From assembly GCF_028649655.1 (NCBI RefSeq), contig NZ_JAQSLN010000003.1:558001-622000 (forward strand): DNA of 64,000 nucleotides, written 5' to 3'. The DNA is from Halobacteriovorax sp. GB3. Its GTDB lineage: Bacteria; Bdellovibrionota; Bacteriovoracia; Bacteriovoracales; Bacteriovoracaceae. Below the pieces are notes generated by a model. The model was not told the DNA's origin, searched no databases, and saw only the letters and a list, made by a program, of their open reading frames with translations. Below are positions 1 through 8,439 of the stretch, piece after piece; positions within the stretch are counted from its first letter, which is position 1, and each line of letters opens with the position of its first letter. The translations under genes and the position numbers were made by a program.

Positions 1-120
1 AAATTAGGCGTTGGTGATAGCTGTGGTATTTGCTTAATTGATGCTCTTGAAAAGATTGCTCCTGAATCAGAACTCAAATCGAGCGAGTCTGTAACAATTT
101 CCCCTGTTTCAAGTAAGTAA
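1..120 (+). CDS. bfd: Bacterioferritin-associated ferredoxin-like protein (C-terminal part)
   Basis: Frame 1 is open from the window edge to TAA at 118-120, giving 39 residues with a GVGDSCGIC motif. This matches the last two cysteines (C-x2-C) of the BFD-type [2Fe-2S] domain. Bfd proteins bind bacterioferritin and reduce its ferric core so that iron can be released. The gene directly downstream is bacterioferritin, the usual partner, which supports the call. A tail of about 20 Ser/Glu-rich residues follows the domain. The start is outside the window. A different BFD-domain protein cannot be excluded because only the end is visible. Confidence 0.72.
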   Translation, partial: KLGVGDSCGICLIDALEKIAPESELKSSESVTISPVSSK

Positions 121-131
121 CCATTGTTCTA

Positions 132-160
132 TTGCACAGACTCCGTGCACTCCCTATAAT
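132..160 (+). promoter_or_regulatory. Sigma-70-type promoter of bfr
   Basis: TTGCAC (132-137) and TATAAT (155-160) are separated by 17 bp, which is a near-consensus promoter 44 bp before the bfr start. The spacer is flanked by an inverted repeat, TGCAC (133-137) and GTGCA (145-149), 7 bp apart, which could be an operator. bfr can therefore be transcribed independently of bfd. Confidence 0.7.
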
Positions 161-203
161 CAATAATGTACCCATTTAAATTAACTAAAAATGAGGAGAT
201 TCC

Positions 204-674
204 ATGAAAGGTAATCAACAAGTTATTGATGCACTCAATGCTGTATTAACAAAAGAACTAACGGCCATTAACCAATATTTTCTTCACGCACGTATGCTCC
301 AAGACTGGGGTCTTGAAAAGCTAGGTAAGCTTGAATACGATGCCAGTATTGATGAGATGAAGCACGCTGATGAGCTGATCAAGAGAATTCTTTTTCTTGA
401 AGGGCTACCAAACCTTCAAAAGCTTGATCGCATTAAAATTGGTCAAAACGTCACAGAAATTATTGATGCTGACCTAGAAGTTGAGTACGCTGCGATTCCT
501 CTTCTAAAGCAAAATATCGCTCTTTGTGAAAAAGAAGCTGATTACGTTTCAAGAGAGCTTTTTGTAGAGATCCTAAAAAGTGAAGAAGAGCACGTTGATT
601 GGCTTGAGACTCAAAAAGATCTGATCCAAAAAATTGGAATCGAAAATTACATGCAATCACAATTAGATGATTAA
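204..674 (+). CDS. bfr: Bacterioferritin
   Basis: This is a 156-residue ferritin-like four-helix protein that oxidises Fe(II) and stores iron as a ferric mineral inside a 24-mer shell in the cytoplasm. All six ferroxidase ligands of bacterioferritin are at their usual positions: E18, E51, H54, E94, E127 and H130. M52, the residue that coordinates heme between two subunits, is also present, so this is a heme-type Bfr and not a plain ferritin. Length is typical. A good Shine-Dalgarno (GAGGAG) lies 7 bp before the ATG. It follows bfd, has its own promoter, and ends in an intrinsic terminator. Confidence 0.97.
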   Translation: MKGNQQVIDALNAVLTKELTAINQYFLHARMLQDWGLEKLGKLEYDASIDEMKHADELIKRILFLEGLPNLQKLDRIKIGQNVTEIIDADLEVEYAAIPLLKQNIALCEKEADYVSRELFVEILKSEEEHVDWLETQKDLIQKIGIENYMQSQLDD

Positions 675-678
675 TATT

Positions 679-705
679 AAAGGCCCTTCATGAGGGCCTT
701 TTTTA
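679..705 (+). terminator. Intrinsic terminator of bfr
   Basis: AAAGGCCC and GGGCCTTT form an 8-bp stem with a 7-nt loop, followed by a T run. It sits 5 bp after the bfr stop and overlaps the end of the convergent gene. Confidence 0.85.
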
Positions 706-1425
706 TTTCTTCTTTTCTGCTTGATCACCTAGTCGAATAGGCCGTTTAAAAAAATCATTCAACTCCAAAACCAAATCCGACCTTGAAATAGATGAAAAGC
801 AATAGCCGCTCTCAACATGCTTTACCATTGGAAGAAGTTCTAATTGCCTTTTTTTAGAAACCTCTCTATCGTAGAAAAGTCCAACACTCGTGTTGAGAAA
901 AACCGCATCGACGCGACCGAGATAGAGAAGCTCAAGCAGTTTTTCCACATCAAAGACTTCCTTTAACTGTACAAGACCAGAATCAACTCGCTCTTTTAAC
1001 GGCGTGACAGTAAAACCAAATAAAGTGCCGACAACTTTAATATCACCTTTCTCTTTAAGCCTGTGTCCCTTTAAAGAAAAGAGACCATCAGTATAGGAAA
1101 TAATTGGTTTTGAGTAGATAAAACTCTCCCCGGACTTTTTGTCATTAATCCAAAGAGGATTGTCGGGAAACATCAGATCAACTTGCTTTTCTTTAAGCTC
1201 TTTATTTGCCCGAAGATAAGGGAGTACCTTGTATTGAACAGAGTAGTTTTTCTTTTGAAAAAACTGATCGAGAATATCTCTAGCAAAGCCTTTAAACTCA
1301 CCATTTTCAATATAATAGAGAGGATGATACTGAAGTTTCTCAATGGCCACCACAACTCTGTTCGACTCTGTTGCAAAAGAGTCTATGGCAAAAAAAAAGA
1401 ATAGGAATAAAAACAAAGTTTTCAT
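703..1425 (-). CDS. Periplasmic solute-binding-like protein (SBP family 3)
   Basis: A 240-residue exported protein. The first ~18 residues are a phenylalanine-rich signal peptide ending around FATES. The rest resembles the family 3 amino-acid-binding fold: an early LQYHPLYYIENGEFKGFARDI stretch like the N-terminal lobe of polar amino-acid binding proteins, then the alternating lobe pattern with V-D-A-V-F in the second half. No permease or ATPase gene is adjacent. In this group of bacteria such orphan family 3 proteins are often sensory or of unknown role, so the ligand and partner are unknown. It converges on bfr and shares the terminator region. Confidence 0.65.
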   Translation of the reverse strand: MKTLFLFLFFFFAIDSFATESNRVVVAIEKLQYHPLYYIENGEFKGFARDILDQFFQKKNYSVQYKVLPYLRANKELKEKQVDLMFPDNPLWINDKKSGESFIYSKPIISYTDGLFSLKGHRLKEKGDIKVVGTLFGFTVTPLKERVDSGLVQLKEVFDVEKLLELLYLGRVDAVFLNTSVGLFYDREVSKKRQLELLPMVKHVESGYCFSSISRSDLVLELNDFFKRPIRLGDQAEKKK

Positions 1426-1484
1426 TGTTCTATTATATCTTATAAAGAGGATTTCAAGAGTAATTTTTATTAAATTTAAAGCTT

Positions 1485-2345
1485 TTAATCAGCGAAAAAT
1501 CGATTACTTTTAACGACATAAAGAGAGAGGAAAATCAGCCCAGTTCCCACAATGAAACTTGGGTTGAAATTCATATTTTTCGTCCATAAAAAGTTTAAAA
1601 CAATTCCTAGGGGGATGACCATATTATTCATTACGGCCAAAACACCATGAGAAACTTCACTGGCCCCTTTATTCCATAGGTAATAGCCAATCCCACTTGC
1701 ACCAAGACCTAGCCATAATAGAGCAAGCCACTGAGATGAGCTTGTTGGAATTTTAGTAAAGTCAGAAAATAAGAAACAAAGTGGTGTAACAAAGACAATG
1801 GCACCCAAATAGAAATAAGAAAAGACACTCATTTGATCAATACCCTTCATTGACGATGAAAGAGAAAGTTTACGATAAACCACTTGCCCAATCGCAAATG
1901 AAATATTGGCGCCTTGAACGAGAAAAAAACCCAACAAAAAGTTTGAATCAATACCTTTATAGCGAATGATAAAACTACCTATGACGGCTATAAGAGCTCC
2001 AAGAACATTTTTTAAAATGAACTTTTTATCAAGAGCATTACCTATAAGTGAAATATAGAGAGGCGTAAATATAGTAAAAAGAATCACTTCATAGACTTTT
2101 AAATAAGTAAAAGACTGATAGAAAAAAAGATACATCAGTCCAACTTGAACTGAGCCAATTCCCATTAACTTTAACATTATTTTTCTGTTTACCCCTTTAA
2201 ACTTAGTAAAGGGAATAAACAGAACAAAGGCCAAAATAAAGCGCGATAAAATAGCGATGTAATTATCAACGGCTCCCGAGAGATACTTTCCAATTAAAGT
2301 AAATGAAAAGGCCCATAAAAAAGAGCATATCCACAATTTAATCAC
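1485..2345 (-). CDS. EamA/DMT-family transporter
   Basis: A 286-residue inner-membrane protein made of about ten hydrophobic helices in two EamA repeats, the usual size and form of drug/metabolite transporters. The substrate cannot be read from the sequence. The GTG start lies one base after the TAG of the ferrochelatase-MFS gene, so the two are surely co-transcribed and may be translationally coupled. This makes an exporter linked to tetrapyrrole metabolism possible, but that rests only on context. Confidence 0.8.
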   Translation of the reverse strand: MIKLWICSFLWAFSFTLIGKYLSGAVDNYIAILSRFILAFVLFIPFTKFKGVNRKIMLKLMGIGSVQVGLMYLFFYQSFTYLKVYEVILFTIFTPLYISLIGNALDKKFILKNVLGALIAVIGSFIIRYKGIDSNFLLGFFLVQGANISFAIGQVVYRKLSLSSSMKGIDQMSVFSYFYLGAIVFVTPLCFLFSDFTKIPTSSSQWLALLWLGLGASGIGYYLWNKGASEVSHGVLAVMNNMVIPLGIVLNFLWTKNMNFNPSFIVGTGLIFLSLYVVKSNRFFAD

Positions 2346-2346
2346 T

Positions 2347-4785
2347 CTACGCCTTTTGATACTTTGGTAATCTTGAAATCATCAAAATTGGAATAATCAA
2401 AAAGAAGGCCCCAAAATAATATGGAGTATGAGAACCGTAGCGCCAATAAATGACAGAAGCAACCACAGGACCAACAACTCTTGCTAAGGCCCCAAGAGAT
2501 CTAAAAATACCAATACTCTTTCCTTGGTATTGAGATGGCGTATACATACTCACAAGACTCGTTAGACAAGGTATTGCCATTGAAGATCCCATTGCTAAAA
2601 AGAAGAGACCTAAATAGAGGATGCCAATAGAGTAAGTCTTACCAATTAAGAGTAATCCAGGAATAAGAAGGATTAGTCCCATAACGGCCATCTTCTTCTC
2701 ACCTACTTGATTGGCCTTTCTACGAACAACTCCACCTTGAACTAAAGCAATGATCAATCCGATAAAAATGAACATATAAGCGTTATCCATTGAAGAGAAG
2801 CTCATTCTTTCTACTGCAAGAAATGTCAGAGTAAACTCCATTCCAGAGAAGGCCGCTAAGAAAAAGAAATGTCCAAAATTTGTTAAATTCACACCAGCAT
2901 AAGGGAGTGGCTTAAATAGTTTAATCGGATTGAACGTTCTATCCGTTTCGTGAGTACCACGTTTATCCTCTGGAAGTGTTTCTTCAAATTTTTTCCAAAT
3001 ATAGTAAAAGTTAAAAAACGACAAAATGGCAGCAAGTGCAGCGGGTAGTGAAAATGGGTTCACACCAATTTCTTTAAGAGCGGGATAATATGAAGAAAGA
3101 TCCCACATAGAAAGAATTCCACCGAGGGCCGGTCCAATAATGAAACCAAGAGCAAAGGCAATACCAATAATGGCCATTCCCTTTGAGCGGTTCTCTTTAG
3201 AGGTAATATCAGCAACAACAGCTGTAGCAGTTGAAATATTTCCTCCCATAATCCCGCCGATAAAACGAGCTGCGATTAAGAGAGTAAATGATCCTGAGAA
3301 AAACCAAAGAACATAACTTAAGGCCAAGCAAAAAACTGACCAAAGGAGAATTGGCTTTCTTCCAAGTCTATCAGAGAGTGTTCCCCAAATAGGAGCTGCA
3401 ATAAATTGTAGTAAACTATAAAGAGCTCCAAGAGCACCACCAAAGAGAACAACAGAGTTCATCGTCTGCATTCCACCGGTATTGGCCCAAGTTGAAATCG
3501 TATTAAAGATCAATTGTAAAAAGTAATTATCTCCATCCACTGTCAGATAGTGTTTTGCAAGAGCTGGAAACAGAGGAAAAATAATTGAAAAACCGACGAG
3601 ATCTAAAAAGAGAGTTAAAAAGATGATCTTTAACGTGAGCTTTGTTTGATCACTTAAAGGCTCGGCCTTCATTTCCTGTTGTGGCATATCCATATATGTA
3701 TCCTTTTCCATTTGATAAAAATCTTCTTTACGTGTTTTAACATCGGCCAGACTTTGATTCTTAATAAAGCCAGCAAAGTCATCACACCACTTATCATCAT
3801 CATTTAAACATGGAATAAGGTGAACATCCCCACCCCACTCTTTCGCTTCAACCTTAAGCTCATGTCCAAGTTCATCAATTGTTTCTAAACAATCGGCGAC
3901 AAAACTTGGTGCATAAACGGCCAAGTTCTTCTTATTTTTGTTTTCGATTAAATCTTGAACATACTCATCAGTATAAGGAGTTAACCATTCTTCAGAACCA
4001 AAGCGCGATTGAAAAGTCATATGAACTTCATCGGCATTGGCATGTTTTAAACGATCACGAATGAGAACAAAGGTTTCATAGCAGTGCTGATAGTACGGGT
4101 CTTTTTTAAAGAGAACTCTTCTCTTTGGAATCCCATGAAAAGACATGATCAGACCATCAAACTGACCTTGCTCCTTAAGTTTAGCGATATGCTCGTCAAC
4201 GATACGAACACTATTATCGATAAAGGCCCTTGAACGGTGAAAATTTGTCATTACTTTAAGATTTGGTATTCTCACTCTCTTTTCAAGAACACTAGTAAGC
4301 CCATCAATCCCAGAGGCAATAGTACTTTCTGAATATTGTGGGAAAAGAGGAACTGCAAAGAGTTCACTGGCTCCATTTTCTCTCTCATCGAGATCTTCTT
4401 CCCAGTCTGTATAGACTTCGTGAACACGTGGTGATGAAAGTAAAAAAGCATGATTGACTTCAATATCGTCACAGTCTTTAAGGCGAGCATCAATTTTCTC
4501 ACTAAAGCTTTTTGTAATTTCGATTAAAGGAAAACTTCGACCATCCCAAATTCTCGAATAAAGAGCAGCAGATCTTTTTGGCCTAAATGGAATGACAAAG
4601 AGGTTGAGAATAATCTTCCAAACGAAGGGATTAATATCCACAACTCGCGGATCGCCAAGGAACTCTTTGAGATATGCGCGCACATCAGGAATTTTTGGAG
4701 ATTTTGGAGATCCAAGTTGCACAAAAACAACTTTTGTTTTACCCTCTTGGGTTCTTTGGCTTAGTTCCCGTAATTTTTTCTGCAC
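2347..4785 (-). CDS. hemH: Ferrochelatase fused to an MFS transporter
   Basis: One open frame of about 812 residues encodes two proteins. Residues ~15-345 are a full-length ferrochelatase, the enzyme that inserts Fe(II) into protoporphyrin or coproporphyrin. Seen are an LGSP start motif, LFPQYSEST, SFHGIPKR with the catalytic His (H217), FQSRFG and DCLETIDE with the catalytic Glu (E301). After a ~35-residue linker, residues ~380-812 form an MFS transporter of about 12 membrane segments with the loop motif GTLSDRLGRKP of the TetA/Bcr-like branch. I chose GTG at 4785 because GGAAAGG lies 6 bp before it. A TTG at 4842 gives 19 more unconserved residues. No frameshift or internal stop separates the halves. 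The catalytic part would face the cytoplasm next to the transporter. The exported or imported molecule is unknown; heme or porphyrin is an inference. Confidence 0.9.
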   Translation of the reverse strand: MQKKLRELSQRTQEGKTKVVFVQLGSPKSPKIPDVRAYLKEFLGDPRVVDINPFVWKIILNLFVIPFRPKRSAALYSRIWDGRSFPLIEITKSFSEKIDARLKDCDDIEVNHAFLLSSPRVHEVYTDWEEDLDERENGASELFAVPLFPQYSESTIASGIDGLTSVLEKRVRIPNLKVMTNFHRSRAFIDNSVRIVDEHIAKLKEQGQFDGLIMSFHGIPKRRVLFKKDPYYQHCYETFVLIRDRLKHANADEVHMTFQSRFGSEEWLTPYTDEYVQDLIENKNKKNLAVYAPSFVADCLETIDELGHELKVEAKEWGGDVHLIPCLNDDDKWCDDFAGFIKNQSLADVKTRKEDFYQMEKDTYMDMPQQEMKAEPLSDQTKLTLKIIFLTLFLDLVGFSIIFPLFPALAKHYLTVDGDNYFLQLIFNTISTWANTGGMQTMNSVVLFGGALGALYSLLQFIAAPIWGTLSDRLGRKPILLWSVFCLALSYVLWFFSGSFTLLIAARFIGGIMGGNISTATAVVADITSKENRSKGMAIIGIAFALGFIIGPALGGILSMWDLSSYYPALKEIGVNPFSLPAALAAILSFFNFYYIWKKFEETLPEDKRGTHETDRTFNPIKLFKPLPYAGVNLTNFGHFFFLAAFSGMEFTLTFLAVERMSFSSMDNAYMFIFIGLIIALVQGGVVRRKANQVGEKKMAVMGLILLIPGLLLIGKTYSIGILYLGLFFLAMGSSMAIPCLTSLVSMYTPSQYQGKSIGIFRSLGALARVVGPVVASVIYWRYGSHTPYYFGAFFLIIPILMISRLPKYQKA

Positions 4786-4885
4786 AAGACACCTTTCCAC
4801 TACAAAATTATTATGATCTAAGTTATGTTGAGAATGACTCAAATATCACGTAACATATCAAATTTTAAATACTAGGACTAGGAAA

Positions 4886-5449
4886 ATGGCAAAAGCGAAA
4901 AAGAAGGTCACTAAGGCAAATTCGAGACAAAAAAAGGGAGCTCTCTCAGAGGGGCGTTCAACGAATGAACTCAAAGATCTAGCCCTTGGGCAGAGCAATA
5001 CAGAATATCTCATGAGCTATGCTCCAGAGGTTCTAGAAACATTTCCAAATAAGAACCCTGGTCACGATGCGTGGACAACATTTGTCTGTACAGAGTTCAC
5101 TTCTCTGTGTCCAAAAACAAATCAGCCTGACTTCGCGCGCATCTACATCAACTATATCGCCGATGATATCATGGTTGAATCAAAATCGTTAAAACTCTAT
5201 CTCTTTAGCTTTAGAAACCATGGGGATTTCCACGAAGACTGCGTGCAAAAAATCTGTAATGACTTAACAAAGCTGATGAAGCCAAAGTATCTTGAAGTTA
5301 TCGGTGAATTCACTCCACGTGGTGGAATCTGTATTTACCCTTATGCTAGCTCGAGCAATCGCTCTAAAAAGTATAAAGACTTAAAAGATAAGCGTTTCAT
5401 GGAATATGCTCCAGGGAAATACTCGATGGATGTTTCAAAGATCTATTAA
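4886..5449 (+). CDS. queF: NADPH-dependent 7-cyano-7-deazaguanine reductase QueF
   Basis: Reduces preQ0 to preQ1 in queuosine biosynthesis for tRNA. The QueF motif [20 protein letters not shown] is present and [12 protein letters not shown] holds the active-site Cys that forms the thioimide with preQ0. At 187 residues it belongs to the short, unimodular YkvM-like type. About 35 Lys-rich N-terminal residues precede the conserved part, and a later start is possible but no better ribosome site is seen. It is divergent from the ferrochelatase fusion with a short shared promoter region. I saw no preQ1 riboswitch upstream. Confidence 0.94.
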   Translation: MAKAKKKVTKANSRQKKGALSEGRSTNELKDLALGQSNTEYLMSYAPEVLETFPNKNPGHDAWTTFVCTEFTSLCPKTNQPDFARIYINYIADDIMVESKSLKLYLFSFRNHGDFHEDCVQKICNDLTKLMKPKYLEVIGEFTPRGGICIYPYASSSNRSKKYKDLKDKRFMEYAPGKYSMDVSKIY

Positions 5450-5452
5450 CGA

Positions 5453-5481
5453 TTGACATCGATCCTTGCAGATAAGAAAAT
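5453..5481 (+). promoter_or_regulatory. Candidate promoter of tatA
   Basis: A perfect TTGACA (5453-5458) starts 4 bp after the queF stop, followed after 17 bp by GAAAAT (5476-5481), a weak -10. The tatA start is 24 bp downstream of the -10. Confidence 0.45.
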
Positions 5482-5504
5482 AGACCTATCATTAGGAGAT
5501 ATAT

Positions 5505-5702
5505 ATGTTTGGACTAGGTATTGGTGAAGGTCTTATTATTTTGGCCGTCGTCCTATTAGTTTTTGGTGGAAAGAAACTTCCAGAACTTGGAAAGTCTATG
5601 GGTGAGGCCATCAACGGTTTCAAAAAAGGACTGAAAGACAGCAGCGAAGAAGACAATAAAAAAATCGCCGACAATTCAAAAGACGACAATAAAAATTCTT
5701 AA
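5505..5702 (+). CDS. tatA: Twin-arginine translocase subunit TatA/TatE
   Basis: A 65-residue protein with one N-terminal transmembrane helix (GEGLIILAVVLLVF), the conserved FGGKKLPELG hinge, an amphipathic helix (GKSMGEAINGFKKGL) and a short charged tail. This is the standard TatA architecture. TatA forms the pore-like assembly that moves folded proteins across the inner membrane. No tatB or tatC is next to it, so the other subunits must lie elsewhere. AGGAG precedes the ATG at the usual distance. Confidence 0.93.
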   Translation: MFGLGIGEGLIILAVVLLVFGGKKLPELGKSMGEAINGFKKGLKDSSEEDNKKIADNSKDDNKNS

Positions 5703-5707
5703 TACAA

Positions 5708-5735
5708 CAAGGCCTTCACCGAGAAGGCCTTGCTC
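5708..5735. terminator. Shared hairpin between convergent genes
   Basis: CAAGGCCTTC (5708-5717) and GAAGGCCTTG (5723-5732) make a perfect 10-bp stem with a 5-nt loop between tatA and the SIS-domain gene. The T runs on both sides are short, so it may end both transcripts weakly. The stem contains the last codons of the minus-strand gene. Confidence 0.6.
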
Positions 5736-7191
5736 TTTCTAAAAGTCGCATAACAATCGACTCTTTATCATTCATTTCTTTTAATTCCTCTTCTAACAGC
5801 TCATATAATTGATCATATGATAAATCTTGATATGACTTTTCATCACGCGCTAATAGGAACTGTGCGTAGCGAATGGCACGATCTTTCAACTTACCATTAC
5901 TTGGCTTAACCCACATCATCATATTCCCTTCGTAACGGCCAAGCCTTCCCATTAGAATAGTCGAATGTGCGTTCATAAGCATCTTCAAAAAAAGTGTCCG
6001 CATCCAATGAGAAGACTGTGAAAATGAGATATCAATTTCGATGTCCTGAAAATAAATCATGATTTTATTTTCGCTATAGGGAAAATCAACGCGCAGTGAT
6101 TTCTCTCTTTTCTTATTATCGAGTAAAAATGAAAACAATGCCTTTCTCGAGTAGCGCCCCTCAAGCTCATTCCAATCCAACGGACGCTCGCTGCGCGATA
6201 AGATGGCCCTAAAGAATTCGCTTCGACTATAAGCTCGATTGATTTTGCAATAAACAAGAGAGTTAAAAGAATCTTGCTTTCTTTCAAAAGGACGAAGGTT
6301 AAAAGTTGGTGCCCTCTCAGTGGTGTCAGTTAAAATATTGAGATAATCTCTCTCATCACAAAAATAATCGACGGCCCCATTATTCAAATAAATATCACTC
6401 TCCCACAGAGTAAAAGGAACCAAATGACGATAATCCAATAACTCATGTTCTTTTACGAGAGATTCAAAACGACTCTCTAAAGAATCTCTATGAAGGCCAA
6501 GGGCACACTCCAAAGAGAGTGCACAAAATATGAGCTGAACGCTCGTTGCCTGCAACCTCGTTGAACCGCTTAGCGCCATGGGTCCACATGTCAAATTAAC
6601 TTTTTTTATGCTCTCATTTTCAAGCACAGAGCGTGAGCGCTTAATTTGCATTAATTGATCATCAGGATTGCAATAAAGAAAATAACTAACAGAACACAAA
6701 GATGCTGCCTCTTCAGTGGCACCGATGACAAAGGGAGTTTCACCGCCTTCAGTGATTCCTATAAAAAGATCAATCTCCTTTGGTCTTAGTTCATGCAATT
6801 GCCTTAGACCATATTCGGGATGATCTTCAAACGCTTCAATCGATTGGACAAGTGCGTAATCACCACCGCACATGAAACTTGTTATATGGGCCTGATAGTA
6901 CTTTTTAAAAAGATGCTCAAGCAACAGGGCCAAACGACCCGTAGCACCACAGCCACAGAGAATAATTCTGCCCCCACGAGAAAGCGTTTTTTCTATATCC
7001 AATGATAATTCATGAACTTTTGAAAGGTTTTTTCTTAAAGAACAAAGAGCAAGGGAGTCCACTTTTTGAAAAGTCTCAAATGCTTTTGAGAGAGTTGAAG
7101 GACTTTTGGCCAGCTCACTTAGATTTGTCGTCAACTCATGGGAAGATTCACTAACCAAATTACCAAGCTGATAAATTTCACGATCTTCCAT
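5716..7191 (-). CDS. SIS-domain protein of the MurQ/GCKR family
   Basis: A 491-residue cytoplasmic protein with sugar-isomerase (SIS) motifs arranged as in N-acetylmuramate 6-phosphate etherase: CGCGATGRLA (residues ~78-88), GITEGGETPFVIGA and GPMALSGSTRLQATS. MurQ enzymes are about 300 residues and cleave the lactyl ether of MurNAc-6-phosphate. Glucokinase regulatory proteins (GCKR) are longer and carry two SIS domains. The length and the second half here fit the longer GCKR-like group better, though the second SIS domain is weakly marked. No murein-recycling gene is adjacent. Whether it is an etherase or a sugar-phosphate-binding regulator is open. Confidence 0.75.
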   Translation of the reverse strand: MEDREIYQLGNLVSESSHELTTNLSELAKSPSTLSKAFETFQKVDSLALCSLRKNLSKVHELSLDIEKTLSRGGRIILCGCGATGRLALLLEHLFKKYYQAHITSFMCGGDYALVQSIEAFEDHPEYGLRQLHELRPKEIDLFIGITEGGETPFVIGATEEAASLCSVSYFLYCNPDDQLMQIKRSRSVLENESIKKVNLTCGPMALSGSTRLQATSVQLIFCALSLECALGLHRDSLESRFESLVKEHELLDYRHLVPFTLWESDIYLNNGAVDYFCDERDYLNILTDTTERAPTFNLRPFERKQDSFNSLVYCKINRAYSRSEFFRAILSRSERPLDWNELEGRYSRKALFSFLLDNKKREKSLRVDFPYSENKIMIYFQDIEIDISFSQSSHWMRTLFLKMLMNAHSTILMGRLGRYEGNMMMWVKPSNGKLKDRAIRYAQFLLARDEKSYQDLSYDQLYELLEEELKEMNDKESIVMRLLERARPSR

Positions 7192-7241
7192 ACGAGATTC
7201 ACTGATAACAACCCCCTTATGGATTGTTGCCCAAAGTGGAA

Positions 7242-7610
7242 TTATGATTCTCTAACTAACTTTATTAGCTCATCAATATCAAAAGGCTTGATAATGATAC
7301 CAGTGGCCCCAGCATCGATGAGACTTTTCTCATCAATATCCATCGCCCCTGTTGAAAAAAAGAATTTTGGAAATGAGTCCCTATCAAATAGAGAACTTAA
7401 CTTTTCAAGGAATTCGCGACCAGACATTTCAGGCATCATATAATCACTTACGACAACATCAACTTCTTCGGTCTTTAGAATCTCAATGGCCCTCGGCCCA
7501 TTATCGGCCCCAAAAACACGAAATCCTTCGAGTTCGAAGGTTTCCACACAAATATCCAAGAGATCTTTTTCATCATCAACGATTAAGACCGTGATTTTTT
7601 CATCACTCAT
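7242..7610 (-). CDS. Single-domain response regulator
   Basis: A CheY-like receiver of 122 residues with no output domain. The acidic pair D12-D13, the phosphoacceptor D56 in VVSDYMMP, a Thr/Ser at the usual switch position (FFSTGA) and the Lys of IIKPFD are all present, so it should be phosphorylatable. No kinase gene is adjacent. It lies 50 bp before the SIS-domain gene on the same strand and could share its transcript. Confidence 0.9.
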   Translation of the reverse strand: MSDEKITVLIVDDEKDLLDICVETFELEGFRVFGADNGPRAIEILKTEEVDVVVSDYMMPEMSGREFLEKLSSLFDRDSFPKFFFSTGAMDIDEKSLIDAGATGIIIKPFDIDELIKLVRES

Positions 7611-7672
7611 TTTAGACTTTCTCCATCACCATCATTTATTCTATTGTAAACGAAGGTTATATAGAGAGAGAA

Positions 7673-7703
7673 ATAAAAAAAGGCCCCATGGACAAGGAGC
7701 CTT
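7673..7703 (-). terminator. Terminator after rpsP-khpA
   Basis: On the minus strand, AAGGCTCC pairs with GGGGCCTT (8 bp with one G-U) and is followed by seven T. It lies 36 bp past the khpA stop. Confidence 0.82.
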
Positions 7704-7739
7704 AGAATTTAATCTTTTCTTAAGGATGTATATCTAGGA

Positions 7740-7985
7740 TTATTCAATAATCTCTAGAACAGAACGCTTCTTAAGTTTTGTTGAAGCTGCATTAAGAATA
7801 GTTCTTAAAGCACGAGCTGTGCGACCTTGCTTTCCAATAACCTTACCAAGATCACTCTTGTCAACTTTGAGTTCGACAACAGTTGTCTGCTCGCCAATGA
7901 TTTCATTGACTTCAACATTCTCTGGCATATCCACAAGCGCTTTGCTTACGTATTCAATCAAATCTCTCAATTCACTCATACTCAA
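7740..7985 (-). CDS. khpA: KH-domain RNA-binding protein KhpA
   Basis: An 81-residue single KH domain with the RNA-binding GKQG loop (LGKVIGKQGRTARALRTIL), the size and sequence of KhpA (YlqC). KhpA binds RNA, often together with KhpB, and in several bacteria affects cell division and translation. Its position directly after rpsP is the conserved location of this gene in many bacteria, which supports the call. It is separated from rpsP by about 100 bp. Confidence 0.92.
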   Translation of the reverse strand: MSMSELRDLIEYVSKALVDMPENVEVNEIIGEQTTVVELKVDKSDLGKVIGKQGRTARALRTILNAASTKLKKRSVLEIIE

Positions 7986-8087
7986 ATCCCGAAAAAAACA
8001 AGTTAAAAAACTTTAGCGTTAACAATACCAATTTCAATAAATTCTATTCTATAAATAAAATCTTGAAAAAGGTACTCTTTTTTTCGC

Positions 8088-8333
8088 TTAAGCTAAAACT
8101 TTGTTCTTTTTCAGTAGAGTTCTAACTGAATCAGAAATTGTAGCTCCACCTTCAAGAAGAGTCTTAATTCTGTCGGCCTTAACATCGATCAAGTTGTTTT
8201 CAGCAAGGTGTGGGTTGTACTGTCCAAGCTTCTCAATAAAACGACCGTCTCTCGCGTTTCTTGAATCAGTTGAAACGATTGTATAAATTGGCTTGTGTGT
8301 TCTACCACCACGTTGCATTCTAATTGTAAGCAT
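8088..8333 (-). CDS. rpsP: 30S ribosomal protein S16
   Basis: 81 residues with the S16 pattern from MLTIRMQRGGRTHKPIYTI through RDGRFIEKLGQYNP. It is a small-subunit assembly protein that binds the 16S rRNA 5' domain. In many bacteria rpsP is in an operon with ffh, rimM, trmD and rplS; here khpA follows it, ffh is 5 kb away on the same strand, and rimM-trmD-rplS are not in the window. Confidence 0.98.
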   Translation of the reverse strand: MLTIRMQRGGRTHKPIYTIVSTDSRNARDGRFIEKLGQYNPHLAENNLIDVKADRIKTLLEGGATISDSVRTLLKKNKVLA

Positions 8334-8439
8334 TTATCCTACTCCTACATCAGTAATAACATTAACGAATTTGTAAAATATAGATATTTCCTAGAGAAAT
8401 CAACCTATTTTTCGCCGTTTTGGCCTTTTTTCCCATTAA

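Noticed and set aside
4786-4885. preQ1 riboswitch upstream of queF
   Set aside because: The expected C-rich hairpin loop followed by an A-rich pseudoknot tail is not present.
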